Assembly: GCA_041391665.1 (NCBI GenBank)
Contig: JAWKNO010000002.1
Span: 2,728,001 to 2,792,000 of the forward strand
Reading direction: 5' to 3'
DNA: 64,000 nucleotides
Origin: Bacteroidia bacterium
GTDB lineage: Bacteria; Bacteroidota; Bacteroidia; J057
This document shows, piece after piece, positions 8,686 through 18,014 of this stretch. The notes beneath the pieces are model-generated. The model made no database searches. It worked only from the letters and a program-made list of their open reading frames with translations, and had not been told where the DNA came from. Within the stretch, counting starts at the first letter, position 1; each line of letters starts with the position of its first letter. The position numbers and the translations under genes are program-made.

Positions 8686-9389
8686 AAAACAGTGTATGTC
8701 AGCGAAATGCCTGCATTCCAGCCTGTACCATTGATAGGGTTTTCGGCCTGAAAGGAGGCGCCGTTGTCATCTTCCACAGTACTAAAATTGGTGTAGCGGT
8801 AGAGTACGGTACCGTGAACGGCAAATCGTTCGGTCCAGTAAAAGGCTGCACCGCCACCAACCTGAAAGTTGCCAATATCACCCTGAAAACGGGCATTGGT
8901 TGTTTCAAACGTGACAGGAATTACGCCAGCGTCAGATACATTCAGCGTAGCCAGTGGAATCCATCCCGCTTGAATGAACGGCTGCAGTCTGAGATTTTTA
9001 AAGAAATACTTTTTCATATTGATGCTCAGCATCGTATTGGTGGCATCACCGCTAATATTCAGCCATTTCCCCTCGTGATTATAACTGGTGTAGTTGATCT
9101 CGATGGAACCGTCTTTGCCGCGATACCCCAGACTGCCGCCGATACCCGTGGCTGGGCTGAGCTCCGGAACAGAGAATGCGGTAAATGGGGCAGACGTGCC
9201 AACAAAGATGGAGGATCCGTTAAAACCCTCGGGATTAAAATTGTTGTTGGTTACATTAATGCCGATGAAAATACCTTTTTTAGCTTTTTGCGCATGGAGA
9301 CCTGAAAAAATGAAGATGGTCATAACGGAAAAAACCATCAGACGAAGCATTGGTTGTATTTTTTTCATTTTACGTATGGTTTGGTTCAT
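8682..9389 (-). CDS. Outer-membrane beta-barrel protein
   Basis: About 235 residues starting MNQTIRKMKKIQPML, with a hydrophobic signal (LRLMVFSVMTIFIFSGLHAQ) cleaved after AQ. The frame extends further upstream, but that part would overlap the divergent gene at 9464 and precede the signal peptide, so 9389 (or MKK at 9368) is preferred. The mature protein has alternating short hydrophobic strands rich in Gly, Tyr and Phe, and it ends in an aromatic residue (GISLTYTVF), as expected for outer-membrane beta-barrels. No specific ligand can be given. Confidence 0.75.
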   Translation of the reverse strand: MNQTIRKMKKIQPMLRLMVFSVMTIFIFSGLHAQKAKKGIFIGINVTNNNFNPEGFNGSSIFVGTSAPFTAFSVPELSPATGIGGSLGYRGKDGSIEINYTSYNHEGKWLNISGDATNTMLSINMKKYFFKNLRLQPFIQAGWIPLATLNVSDAGVIPVTFETTNARFQGDIGNFQVGGGAAFYWTERFAVHGTVLYRYTNFSTVEDDNGASFQAENPINGTGWNAGISLTYTVF

Positions 9390-9463
9390 TAGCTTTTTAT
9401 TCTGATTCAACGAATAAAAACAGATTTTATCAAAAAAACCTAAAAATCCGTATCTTTCGTACC

Positions 9464-9691
9464 ATGAGTGCAGAAGATCAATACATATTAACGATCGACC
9501 ATTTATTACGCCAGCTTTCTGATCTTCAGAAGGAACTGGAAAATAATAATTGTTCTGAGCGACAGAAAAATATTGAGCGCTCAATTAAACAAAAAGAGAA
9601 GAGGTTGGAACATTTGATTCCTTATAAATTCAGGGTAGAACTAAAAAATCTCTGCCAGAAAGCCGGTGTAAGCGGAGACTTTATTAGCTAA
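9464..9691 (+). CDS. Small coiled-coil protein, function unknown
   Basis: A 75-residue cytoplasmic protein beginning MSAEDQYILTIDHLL. Most of it is charged heptad-like helix (LRQLSDLQKELENNN, then RSIKQKEKRLEHLI), so a dimeric coiled coil is likely. The start is taken at 9464 because upstream codons in the same frame run through the divergent barrel gene. A promoter-like TATCTTTCG lies at 9451-9459, which would put transcription initiation at or within a few bases of the ATG. No family is recognised. Confidence 0.6.
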   Translation: MSAEDQYILTIDHLLRQLSDLQKELENNNCSERQKNIERSIKQKEKRLEHLIPYKFRVELKNLCQKAGVSGDFIS

Positions 9692-9756
9692 GGGTTTGAC
9701 AGGTAAAATAATAACGCTATTTTAACCTCTTTATCCAGTCAGAAAAAAAATCGCAC

Positions 9757-10512
9757 GTGGAAATATTAGGTATTGATATTGGCGGCTCAGGTATCAAAGG
9801 GGCAATTGTAAACATCACCACCGGGCAGCTTACTTCGGAAAGGATTCGGTATGCCACTCCTGACCCTTCTACTCCCAAAGCCGTAGCCAAAACTGTGGCT
9901 AAACTTGCTGAACATTTTCATTGGAAGGGATTAATTGGTTGTGGTTTTCCTTCAGTCATTCAAAAAGGGAAAGTGCTCACTGCCGCTAATATCGATAAAA
10001 AATGGGTAGATATTCGCGTGGAGGCGTTGTTTGAGGAAGCGACGGATTGCCTCGTAAAGGTGGTCAATGACGCTGATGCCGCAGGTCTGGCGGAAGCGAC
10101 CTTTGGCGCAGGACGGGGAATTGAAGGCCTGGCAATCCTGCTTACGGTCGGCACGGGTATCGGTAGTGCATTTATTCAGGATGGGCAGCTCGTGCCCAAT
10201 TCGGAGCTGGGACACCTGCGGTTTAAAGGCGGGATCGCTGAACACTACGCCTCCGACGCTGCCCGTAAAAAATACGAGCTTTCCTGGCATGTATGGGGGA
10301 AACGATTCAATGAATATCTCAACTACGTCAACAGCCTGTTTTACCCCGATGTGATTATTCTCGGTGGAGGTGCCAGTAAAAAGTACGACAAATTTGAAGA
10401 CGTTATTGACGTGCCAACTACCGTCACTACTGCAAAACTCCTCAACCAGGCCGGAATTATTGGTGCCGCAATGTCTGCAAAGTCATTGGTGAAAAATCAC
10501 CTCCACAATTAG
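9757..10512 (+). CDS. ppgK: Polyphosphate glucokinase, ROK family
   Basis: A 251-residue sugar kinase phosphorylating glucose with polyphosphate (and possibly ATP). The phosphate-1 motif is LGIDIGGSGIKGAIV at the N-terminus; the catalytic Asp is in VVNDADAAGLAEA; the phosphate-2 motif is LLTVGTGIGSAFI; and ELGHLRF provides a sugar-contacting Glu-His. A Gly-rich adenosine-type loop (IILGGGASKK) is near the C-terminus. The length fits PPGK rather than longer ROK kinases. The start is a GTG at 9757, immediately before the first beta-strand. It is convergent with the next gene, the two overlapping by four bases. Confidence 0.85.
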   Translation: MEILGIDIGGSGIKGAIVNITTGQLTSERIRYATPDPSTPKAVAKTVAKLAEHFHWKGLIGCGFPSVIQKGKVLTAANIDKKWVDIRVEALFEEATDCLVKVVNDADAAGLAEATFGAGRGIEGLAILLTVGTGIGSAFIQDGQLVPNSELGHLRFKGGIAEHYASDAARKKYELSWHVWGKRFNEYLNYVNSLFYPDVIILGGGASKKYDKFEDVIDVPTTVTTAKLLNQAGIIGAAMSAKSLVKNHLHN

Positions 10513-11279
10513 TTGGAAGTACTTTCTTCCAATACCTGAAAGGGATCTGTACCGCCGGTGAGTTCCTGTAAATGGGCTGCCGCCTGCAAGTCTTCAATTT
10601 TAAGGATCACCCCTGCCGTGGCTTTGTGAATAGTCGCAATTTTGGCACCGGTAACCAATGTTTCCCACCCTTCCCAGGTAAAGGATATCCCTCCTACGGG
10701 CAGGATTTTTACCCATATCTTCCATTCGGTAGGTAACCCTGTACTATCTGCAAACCATACGTAGGAATCGCCGGGTGTGGCACCTCCGCTCTGATAGGTA
10801 ATCATAACGCCTGTGCGGCCATCTTTGACCTTTACCAGCGATCGCACGGTTCCCGGGTCGTAAAGTTTGCAAAGGGGATTTAGCCAGAATGCATCATTTA
10901 CCCAGCGAAGCCAGGCCTCATGTACGGCCTTTTCGGCTTTTTTTCCATCCAGTTTTTCTCCGCTTTTAAACGCTACTCCCTGTTGGGTATTGAGATCGAC
11001 AAATACCTCATAATTGCCCCAGGTCGCGCGGTTGAAATTCCTTTCCTTATCCCACAAGTGATGACCTCTGCCACCGTATGACCACGAAATGGCTCCGGTC
11101 GTATCCCAGGCAGCACAATCCACAGCTGCCATAATCTGGTTTGCCATTTCCCCTGCTTCGGCACATACTTTTCCTTCGGGCTTGCTTTCATGTGCGATCA
11201 GTCCTGCGGTTACACTGATCAACAAAATCAGACCAACGACAATGCCGAGAACAATTGCCGCATATTTTAAAATTTTCAT
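10509..11279 (-). CDS. Membrane-anchored or exported protein, function unknown
   Basis: A 256-residue protein with one N-terminal hydrophobic helix (YAAIVLGIVVGLILLISVTAG), either an uncleaved anchor or a signal. The rest is predicted soluble and rich in Trp, with SYGGRGHHLWDKERN and WADSTGLPTEWKIWV suggesting an all-beta, lipoprotein-carrier-like fold. Two cysteines (near residues 39 and 55) could form a disulfide. It lies 14 bp downstream of mnmA on the same strand and may be co-transcribed. I do not recognise the family. Confidence 0.65.
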   Translation of the reverse strand: MKILKYAAIVLGIVVGLILLISVTAGLIAHESKPEGKVCAEAGEMANQIMAAVDCAAWDTTGAISWSYGGRGHHLWDKERNFNRATWGNYEVFVDLNTQQGVAFKSGEKLDGKKAEKAVHEAWLRWVNDAFWLNPLCKLYDPGTVRSLVKVKDGRTGVMITYQSGGATPGDSYVWFADSTGLPTEWKIWVKILPVGGISFTWEGWETLVTGAKIATIHKATAGVILKIEDLQAAAHLQELTGGTDPFQVLEESTSN

Positions 11280-11293
11280 GTTTTGAATAAGTG

Positions 11294-12490
11294 TTAAGAA
11301 ATGACACCAGAGCCAAGTAGTTCTTCCCCGTCATACCATGCGGCAAATTGCCCGGGTGTGATGCCACGTTGAAATTCTTCGAAAACAATATATAGTCCTT
11401 CCGCTTCCCGGTATAAGGTTGCGGCCTGAAGCGGTTGTCTGTAGCGGATGCGCACCAGCAGATTCTGCGATTCTCCGGGGGATAGCGCCCGATCATTTCT
11501 CACCCAGTGAATATCTGTATTGGGAATAAACAATCCCCTGCGGTTAAGGCCGGGATGGCTTTCTCCCATTCCGACATATATCACATTTTCTACGGTATCT
11601 GTCGCGATAATAAACAGCGGTTCTGCCTTGCCCCCGACGTTTAATCCTTTCCGTTGTCCGATAGTAAAATAATGAGCCCCCTGATGTTCGCCAACCACTT
11701 TTCCATCGGTGGGCTGATATATAAACGGACGGGAAACTTCCCGCAACCAGTAAGTGCTATCCTGAGCGGGGAAACCCTGAACTACCGGCACCTGGTAAAC
11801 AGGCGATTGAGGATCGATTTCAATAATTTTCCCTGCTTTGGGCAGCAGTTGTTGCTGAAGGAATTCCGGTAGCCTTACTTTTCCAATAAAACACAGGCCC
11901 TGGGAATCTTTTTTTCCGGCGGTGACCAGATCAAGTTCGGTAGCAATTTTCCTGACTTCCGATTTTTGCAGATGGCCGATGGGAAAAAGTGCATGTTTCA
12001 GCTGGTGTTGGGTGAGCTGACAGAGAAAATAGCTTTGGTCTTTGTTGGGGTCGGCCCCTGCAAGCAGGCGGTAGACGGTTTGTCCGTTTACTTCTGTTTC
12101 GTCTTTTTGGCAATAGTGGCCGGTAGCGACAAAGTCGGCTTTGAGTTTGAGCGCTTTTTCCAGGAAAATATCAAACTTAATCTCTCTGTTGCACAGGACA
12201 TCGGGATTGGGCGTACGGCCAGCCTGATATTCGGCAAACATATAATCCACGATCCGGGCTTTGTATTCTGTACTCAGATCGATCGTCTGGAAGGGAATAC
12301 CCAGTTTTTCGGCGACGCTGAGCGCGTCGTTGCTGTCTTCGAGCCAGGGGCATTCGTCGCTGATAGTTACGGAGTCATCATGCCAGTTTTTCATAAACAG
12401 GCCAATGACTTCGTAGCCCTGCTTTAGAAGGAGGAAGGCCGCGACGCTGGAATCCACGCCGCCCGACAGACCGACAACGACTCTTTTCAT
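11294..12490 (-). CDS. mnmA: tRNA 2-thiouridine(34) synthase MnmA
   Basis: A 398-residue enzyme that thiolates U34 of the Glu, Gln and Lys tRNAs using persulfide sulfur and ATP. It carries the PP-loop VVGLSGGVDSSVAAFLL, the first catalytic Cys in NPDVLCNREIKF and the second in GLCFIGKV, plus a C-terminal beta-barrel domain. The frame is open 7 codons further up, but MKRVVVGLSGG at 12490 is preceded at normal spacing by AGGTGAT, a good ribosome binding site, which fixes the start there. Length and motif order are normal for the family. Confidence 0.95.
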   Translation of the reverse strand: MKRVVVGLSGGVDSSVAAFLLLKQGYEVIGLFMKNWHDDSVTISDECPWLEDSNDALSVAEKLGIPFQTIDLSTEYKARIVDYMFAEYQAGRTPNPDVLCNREIKFDIFLEKALKLKADFVATGHYCQKDETEVNGQTVYRLLAGADPNKDQSYFLCQLTQHQLKHALFPIGHLQKSEVRKIATELDLVTAGKKDSQGLCFIGKVRLPEFLQQQLLPKAGKIIEIDPQSPVYQVPVVQGFPAQDSTYWLREVSRPFIYQPTDGKVVGEHQGAHYFTIGQRKGLNVGGKAEPLFIIATDTVENVIYVGMGESHPGLNRRGLFIPNTDIHWVRNDRALSPGESQNLLVRIRYRQPLQAATLYREAEGLYIVFEEFQRGITPGQFAAWYDGEELLGSGVIS

Positions 12491-12535
12491 AGTATCACCT
12501 TTAAACTGCAAAGTTAGGGAAAAAGTTTTTGGTCG

Positions 12536-13786
12536 TCATTCCCTATTTAGAATTTGCACCTTATCTACCATCCATTTTCCCCGCTCATCTTCCACCCGCA
12601 CTATGTATAGCCCGCCGGGCAATATTCCCCGATCCAGAATCAGGGATTGACTTTCTCTGGAATAACTTACCTTGACGCTTCGCCCCTGAAGGTCAAACAT
12701 TTCGAGATTTTTTAAGGAGTGGTTCTCCAGGGAGATCCGGGTTGATGCGGTAAATGGATTGGGTGCAAAGGTCAGAGACTGTAATGACTGTTCCGGTTCG
12801 AGGGCAGTAGTATTTTCGCAGACAATCCCAGCCAGAAAATCGCGAACAAACCAAAAGGTAGTGTCCATATACTGCGGTACGCTGAGGCCATAGGAAAAGG
12901 GCACGTGGTCTGCACCCGGAAATGGGCGGAAGGCATTGCGGATACCTGCAGAATCGGCTTTTGCATGAATGCTCGAACTCCCATGTACAATTACATTGGC
13001 GCCAAATAACTGAAGCGTAGAACTTCCATATGGCACAGTGGCGTCTTCCGTACCGTGTACACTTACAATCGGCTCATCACCAGCATGCATCCAGGCAGTG
13101 TCGCCCAATGCGCCGCAAAGATTGATTACGCCGGCAATCGTAGATGGATAACCCATATTTCCGCTAAGCCCTTCCACCCCGCCAATACCGGGAATATCGT
13201 TGGCAATCACTGCCGGAAACTCTGAAGACTGATCGAGATAGGCCAGATGAAGCGCGGCAATTCCTCCGGCTGAAACACCTCCGGCAAATATGAGATCCGG
13301 ATTGATCCGGTATAAGTTGTCAGTCATCGCATCTTTGTGCAGAAATCGCACTGCTGCGCGCATATCGTGGGTGGCTTTCATCACCGCCGTATACAGCACA
13401 TACTCATTCCCGTTTAATACAATTTCGGGAGTGAGGCGGTAATCAATCGACACGGTTACGTACCCTAGTTTTGCAAAACGGGTACACAACTCCACAATAT
13501 CAGGGCTCGTGCGCGATCCAAAGAAAAAACTGCCGCCAAAGGCGAGCAGGATGACCGGGCGTTTCTCCGTCAGAGAATCGCCTGCCGGCATATATATATC
13601 CATGTACAGGGAATCCACATTGGTGGGATTACCGGCTTTGGGCTGGATATTCGAACCATATTTTACTCCGGAAATTTTGGTAAAATTTGGGAAAACAACC
13701 TGCTGATACCGCCCGGTGGCACAGGTCGGTTGTGCATACAGGCTGAAAGGAAACAGGATCAGGAGACTAGCCAGAATACGAATCAT
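12536..13786 (-). CDS. Secreted alpha/beta-hydrolase (carboxylesterase-like) with T9SS sorting domain
   Basis: A 416-residue protein with a signal peptide ending LYAQ. The hydrolase domain (about residues 55-320) has an oxyanion-loop-like LLAFGGSFFFG, the nucleophile elbow GGVSAGG (catalytic Ser), and a later Asp/His region (GTEDATVPYG, PGADHVPF). The C-terminal 80 residues form a T9SS type A sorting domain (FAPNPFTASTRI ... GLYIVRVEDERG), so it is exported through the type IX system and probably surface-attached or released. Substrate unknown; ester or feruloyl-type substrates are typical of related enzymes. Confidence 0.85.
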   Translation of the reverse strand: MIRILASLLILFPFSLYAQPTCATGRYQQVVFPNFTKISGVKYGSNIQPKAGNPTNVDSLYMDIYMPAGDSLTEKRPVILLAFGGSFFFGSRTSPDIVELCTRFAKLGYVTVSIDYRLTPEIVLNGNEYVLYTAVMKATHDMRAAVRFLHKDAMTDNLYRINPDLIFAGGVSAGGIAALHLAYLDQSSEFPAVIANDIPGIGGVEGLSGNMGYPSTIAGVINLCGALGDTAWMHAGDEPIVSVHGTEDATVPYGSSTLQLFGANVIVHGSSSIHAKADSAGIRNAFRPFPGADHVPFSYGLSVPQYMDTTFWFVRDFLAGIVCENTTALEPEQSLQSLTFAPNPFTASTRISLENHSLKNLEMFDLQGRSVKVSYSRESQSLILDRGILPGGLYIVRVEDERGKWMVDKVQILNRE

Positions 13787-13855
13787 ACGGTTTGAGTTTG
13801 AATCAGAAGAATATTGTACATTTATTGCAATCTGTTATTGCTTACTACTACACCA

Positions 13856-14815
13856 ATGAAAAACAACAACCCCCTTTCCCGAAGAAGGTTTATTTCCCAA
13901 ACCACGAAAGCCGGTGTTTTATTTTCTTTAGCATCGGGTTTTCCGGAAATTAGTTTTTCCCACACAAAGATGGAGAAACTACCTGATATTTCCGTTTTCT
14001 CCAAACACCTCCAATGGCTCGATTACGGCCCTATGGCTGACTTTGCCGCTGAAATTGGCTTTGATGCCGTTGACCTTACCGTCAGACCGGGTGGCCATGT
14101 TCTTCCCGAAAATGTGAAAAAAGATTTACCCAAAGCAGTAAAAGCCGTGGAAAAAGCGGGCCTGAAAGTCAGAATGATGACCACTGCTATTTCCTCCGAA
14201 AAAGAAGAATATGCCCAAAATACCCTGAAAACGGCCGCTGACCTGGGTATTCAATATTACCGCATGGGGTGGATTCCCTACAACCCCAACCTTTCGTTGA
14301 AGGAAAACCTTGAGCAACTCGCTGGGCAGCTAAAACAATTGTCTGATTTTAATGCCAAAACCGGGATCAAAGGTGCTTATCAAAACCATGCAGGCGACAG
14401 GTTTGGATCTGCCATCTGGGATCTGGCCGATGTACTTGACAAAATTGGCTCCGAATGGCTGGGCTGCCAGTACGATATCCGCCACGCTACGGTGGAAGGC
14501 GCCAACACCTGGCCGGTTGTCTTGCAACGAATTGCCCCTCATATCAATACCCTCGATTTTAAGGATTTTGTATGGGGAATGAATGACGGAAAAATGGAGG
14601 TGAAAAATGTACCCATGGGGGAAGGAATGGTCAATTTTGACAGCTATATCGGGATGCTGCGGAAGTTAAAAGTCGATGTGCCGGTTTCACTTCACTACGA
14701 ATATGATCTCGGCGGTGCAGAACATGGCAACCGGGATATTTCTATCGACAAATCTGCCGTCGCTGCTGCAATGAAAAAAGACCTGGAATTTCTTAGAAAA
14801 TTATTGTCCATCTAA
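13856..14815 (+). CDS. Tat-exported sugar-phosphate isomerase/epimerase-like TIM-barrel protein
   Basis: A 319-residue protein starting MKNNNPLSRRRFISQ, a twin-arginine signal typical of Bacteroidota xylose-isomerase-like TIM-barrel proteins. The upstream in-frame codons are dropped because the Tat motif belongs at the N-terminus. The barrel carries a metal-site pattern: QNHAGD, QYDIRHATVEG and NTLDFKD, with Glu/Asp/His residues at strand ends as in the AP_endonuc_2 family. It is followed after 13 bp by a sulfatase gene, so the two probably act in breakdown of a modified carbohydrate. Exact substrate not determinable. Confidence 0.82.
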   Translation: MKNNNPLSRRRFISQTTKAGVLFSLASGFPEISFSHTKMEKLPDISVFSKHLQWLDYGPMADFAAEIGFDAVDLTVRPGGHVLPENVKKDLPKAVKAVEKAGLKVRMMTTAISSEKEEYAQNTLKTAADLGIQYYRMGWIPYNPNLSLKENLEQLAGQLKQLSDFNAKTGIKGAYQNHAGDRFGSAIWDLADVLDKIGSEWLGCQYDIRHATVEGANTWPVVLQRIAPHINTLDFKDFVWGMNDGKMEVKNVPMGEGMVNFDSYIGMLRKLKVDVPVSLHYEYDLGGAEHGNRDISIDKSAVAAAMKKDLEFLRKLLSI

Positions 14816-14828
14816 AATATTCGCGAAA

Positions 14829-16379
14829 ATGCATTTGTTCAACCCTCGCTTATTGCTGATTTTTTCTTTTCTTTTTATGGGGCAAATCGCGCTCCACGCC
14901 CAGCAAAAATTGCCTAAACTGGCCAAAGATAAATCGGTAAAACCCCGCAACGTCATATTCATTCTTACGGATGACCACCGGTACGATTTTATGGGTTTTA
15001 CGGGAAAGGTTCCCTGGCTTGAAACGCCGAATATGGACCGCCTGGCCAGTGAAGGGGCTTATTTTCCCAATGCCTTTGTTACGACTTCTCTCTGCTCACC
15101 GAGCAGAGCCTCTATTCTTACCGGTTTGTTTTCCCACTCTCATACCGTAGTGGACAATCAGGCACCCGTGCCCGAAAATCTTTTCTTTTTTCCCCAATAC
15201 CTCCAGAAAGCGGGCTACAACACTGCTTTTTTCGGAAAATGGCATATGGGACATGAAACAGATGATCCCCGCCCCGGCTTTAACCATTGGGAAAGTTTCC
15301 GGGGGCAGGGGGTGTATTACAACCCTACGCTGAATATCAACGGCCAGCAGGTAGCCTATGGCGATTCGACCTATATCACTGACTTGCTTACTGAACATAC
15401 CCTCGAATGGCTGGACAAACAGGATAAGGAAAAACCATTTTTTGTGTATCTCTCCCACAAAGCGGTACATGCAGACTTTCAACCTGCCGCCCGGCATGCC
15501 GGGAGATATCAGGATAAACCCCTTATTTTTCCTCCTTCTTACTACAGTTCCGTACCGCAGGTGAAAGGAAAAAACCGGCGCACAGGCGAAGAACCATATC
15601 AAACGGACGAATACTATGGCGAAGGCCGTATGCCCGACTGGCAGAAAATGCAGCGGGAGAGCTGGCACGGAGTCGACTATATGTACCACGGTGCGATGGA
15701 CTACGGGACTTTTTTCAAACGTTACTGCGAAACGCTGCTAGGGGTGGACGAAAGTGTGGGGGCAGTTCTCGACTGGCTGAAAGCCAATAATCTGGACGAA
15801 TCTACCATGATTGTATATATGGGGGACAATGGCTTCGCCTTCGGCGAGCACGGATTGATTGACAAACGTCAATTTTACGAAGAATCGGTAAAAGTACCGT
15901 TTCTCGTTCGTTGCCCCGAACTGTTTGCCGGCGGGCAAACGATCAACGGGATGGTGCAAAATATCGATATTGCCCCAACTGTGCTCCAGCTTGCAGGCCT
16001 GACGCCTCCCGCATACCTGCATGGGCGTTCGTTTTTGCCTTTGCTAAAAGGACAGGACGTCGCGTGGCGCGACCGGATTTTTTATGAATACTACTGGGAA
16101 TATGATTTTCCCCAGACCCCTACAATGCACGGTGTGCGTACCGACCGGTACAAATACATCCGCTACCACGGCATCTGGGATACCAATGAGTTTTATGACC
16201 TTCAGGAAGATCCCTACGAGCAAAATAACCTTATCGCTTCGCCGCTGCATCAGGATATGATCAAACAACTTGCCGGCGAAATCTACGACTGGCTGGAAAG
16301 CACCGATGGAATGCAGATTCCGCTGAAACGTACGGTCAAACTGCGCGGCGGCGATCACCGCAATAAAGGCGTTTATTAA
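14829..16379 (+). CDS. Secreted sulfatase (formylglycine-dependent)
   Basis: A 516-residue periplasmic or secreted arylsulfatase-family enzyme with a signal peptide ending LHAQQ. Near the N-terminus ILTDDHRYD supplies the metal-binding Asp pair. The signature SLCSPSRASILTG places the modifiable Cys at residue 89, to be converted to formylglycine by an anSME or FGE-type enzyme. GKWHMG and MGDNGFAFGEHG supply further active-site residues. It likely removes sulfate from a polysaccharide. It is co-directional with the preceding TIM-barrel gene. The FGE-like proteins in the DGR region are not evidence for its maturation enzyme, as they look like ligand-binding relatives. Confidence 0.92.
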   Translation: MHLFNPRLLLIFSFLFMGQIALHAQQKLPKLAKDKSVKPRNVIFILTDDHRYDFMGFTGKVPWLETPNMDRLASEGAYFPNAFVTTSLCSPSRASILTGLFSHSHTVVDNQAPVPENLFFFPQYLQKAGYNTAFFGKWHMGHETDDPRPGFNHWESFRGQGVYYNPTLNINGQQVAYGDSTYITDLLTEHTLEWLDKQDKEKPFFVYLSHKAVHADFQPAARHAGRYQDKPLIFPPSYYSSVPQVKGKNRRTGEEPYQTDEYYGEGRMPDWQKMQRESWHGVDYMYHGAMDYGTFFKRYCETLLGVDESVGAVLDWLKANNLDESTMIVYMGDNGFAFGEHGLIDKRQFYEESVKVPFLVRCPELFAGGQTINGMVQNIDIAPTVLQLAGLTPPAYLHGRSFLPLLKGQDVAWRDRIFYEYYWEYDFPQTPTMHGVRTDRYKYIRYHGIWDTNEFYDLQEDPYEQNNLIASPLHQDMIKQLAGEIYDWLESTDGMQIPLKRTVKLRGGDHRNKGVY

Positions 16380-16383
16380 TTTT

Positions 16384-17607
16384 TTACATTCGGAGACCCT
16401 GTACCACCCGTACGCGGGAAGCCTGGAGCGAAGGATATACAGAAGCCAGTACGGAAAGTGTGATGACAGTCAGTGCAACCAATACAAAATCACCAAACTG
16501 TAATTCGATAGGGAAGGCTTTCACACGGAAGCTTTCCCCTCCGTTTAGCTGGATAAATCCGAGGTACTTCTGAGCGAGCCCCGTGATCAACGCGACGACA
16601 ACGCCGCATATTCCGCCAACACTACCGACCAGGAGTCCGTCAGCGAGGAATATCTTGCGAATCGTGCCTTGTGTGGCACCCATAGATTTTAATACGGCAA
16701 TGTCGCGGGTTTTTTCCAGTACGATCATAGAAAGGCTACCTACAATGTTGACAGCCGCAATGGCCAGCATCAGCACCAAAATCAGGTAACTCACATATTT
16801 TTCATTGCGCATGACTTTGTAGAGCGTCTGGTGTTGTTCGTACCAGGTGAGTACTTCATAGTCTGGCCCAATCAGCGCTTCCAGTTGTTTTTTTACAGGG
16901 CCGGCCCGATCGGTATTTGTCAGCCGAAGTTCATAGGCAGAGATCTCATTTTTCAATTCAAACAGATCACGAACAAAGTAAAAATCGGTCAGAATATATT
17001 TTTCGTCATACTCCTTCTGTACACTAAAGTAGCCTGAAGGGAATATAAAATCTGTATTAATCGGATTGGAGATCGAGGCGTTTTGCGGAATGTAGGAGAC
17101 ACTGATCGGCCTGAAATCATTGTCAATCTCTGCGCTGAGATTGGCGGCAATCACACTTCCCAATACAGCCTGAGAAACCCCGTTGCGGGGTTTGAAGTTG
17201 TATTCTCCGGCATAAACAAACGTGTCCACCCGGTTGACAGAAAGAAAATCCTCTTCTACACCTTTGATTGTGCCATAAGTCTGATTATCGACATACTCAA
17301 GCCATACCCGGCCTTCGATGGTACGGGTAATGGCCACTACTTCAGGGTGTTCGGACAGCTTTCTGTAAATATCATCAGAATGTTCAAACACCTGACCGCG
17401 GGCAGCGACAATTTTTATATCGGGATCCATTGCCGCAAACAGCCCTTCAATGAAAGTAGTAAGCCCGTTGAATACAGACAGGACTAAAATCAATGCAGCT
17501 GTACCCACACCGATTCCCGCCATGGAAACCCAGGTAATCACATTGATTGCATTACTGGATTTTTTGGAAAACAGGTAACGGCGTGCGATATAAAAAGAGA
17601 GGTTCAT
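16384..17607 (-). CDS. FtsX-type ABC permease, LolC/LolE-like
   Basis: A 407-residue inner-membrane permease: N-terminal YIARRYLFSKKSSNAINVITW, TM1, a periplasmic MacB-like domain of about 210 residues, then three C-terminal TM helices including the ILEKTRDIAVLKSMGATQG coupling region. This is the lipoprotein-release (LolCE) family. No ATPase gene (LolD-like) is adjacent, so the partner is encoded elsewhere. The start codon overlaps the rbfA stop (ATGA, 17604-17607), so it is translationally coupled to a ribosome-maturation gene. A second homologue is at 48946-50163. Confidence 0.88.
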   Translation of the reverse strand: MNLSFYIARRYLFSKKSSNAINVITWVSMAGIGVGTAALILVLSVFNGLTTFIEGLFAAMDPDIKIVAARGQVFEHSDDIYRKLSEHPEVVAITRTIEGRVWLEYVDNQTYGTIKGVEEDFLSVNRVDTFVYAGEYNFKPRNGVSQAVLGSVIAANLSAEIDNDFRPISVSYIPQNASISNPINTDFIFPSGYFSVQKEYDEKYILTDFYFVRDLFELKNEISAYELRLTNTDRAGPVKKQLEALIGPDYEVLTWYEQHQTLYKVMRNEKYVSYLILVLMLAIAAVNIVGSLSMIVLEKTRDIAVLKSMGATQGTIRKIFLADGLLVGSVGGICGVVVALITGLAQKYLGFIQLNGGESFRVKAFPIELQFGDFVLVALTVITLSVLASVYPSLQASRVRVVQGLRM

Positions 17608-17963
17608 TCCTCTTTACCCTCCTCAATTTTTTTAAATATCTCATCGATTTTGGCAGCTTCCCGAAAGGAGTCATCGGCATAAAAACGAATCTCAGGTACT
17701 GTCCGGACTTTATTTTTAATTCGCCCGGCAAGTTGGCGTCGCAGTTCGGTCATGTGTTCATTCATGGATTCGGTAACGGCTTCCAACTGATCATCGGGGA
17801 AAACCGTCAGGTAAATTTTTGCCATTCCCTTATCCGGCGTAAGCCTTACAACGGTAACAGAAACCATTTTTCCCTGATTCAAAGCGGGACTCGTACGAAT
17901 AATCTCACTGATCTCAAATTGAATGAGCTTTTCGGTTTTTTTTTGTTGAATGGAAGCTGACAT
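17604..17963 (-). CDS. rbfA: Ribosome-binding factor A
   Basis: A 119-residue protein that helps mature the 5' end of 16S rRNA on the 30S subunit. The KH-like fold is recognisable from KTEKLIQFEISEIIR, then VTVVRLTPDKGMAKIYLTVF, and RIKNKVRTVPEIRFYADDS followed by a helical tail (KIDEIFKKI). The frame runs 19 codons further upstream, but MSASIQQKKTEK at 17963 gives the normal family N-terminus. It overlaps the downstream permease gene by 4 bp. It is divergent from the ABC exporter at 18015, with 51 bp between the starts. Confidence 0.9.
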   Translation of the reverse strand: MSASIQQKKTEKLIQFEISEIIRTSPALNQGKMVSVTVVRLTPDKGMAKIYLTVFPDDQLEAVTESMNEHMTELRRQLAGRIKNKVRTVPEIRFYADDSFREAAKIDEIFKKIEEGKEE

Positions 17964-18014
17964 ATACTTTTGTAACGATATGGAAAAGATTTTTCCATAG
18001 ACAAAGGTAAAAGG

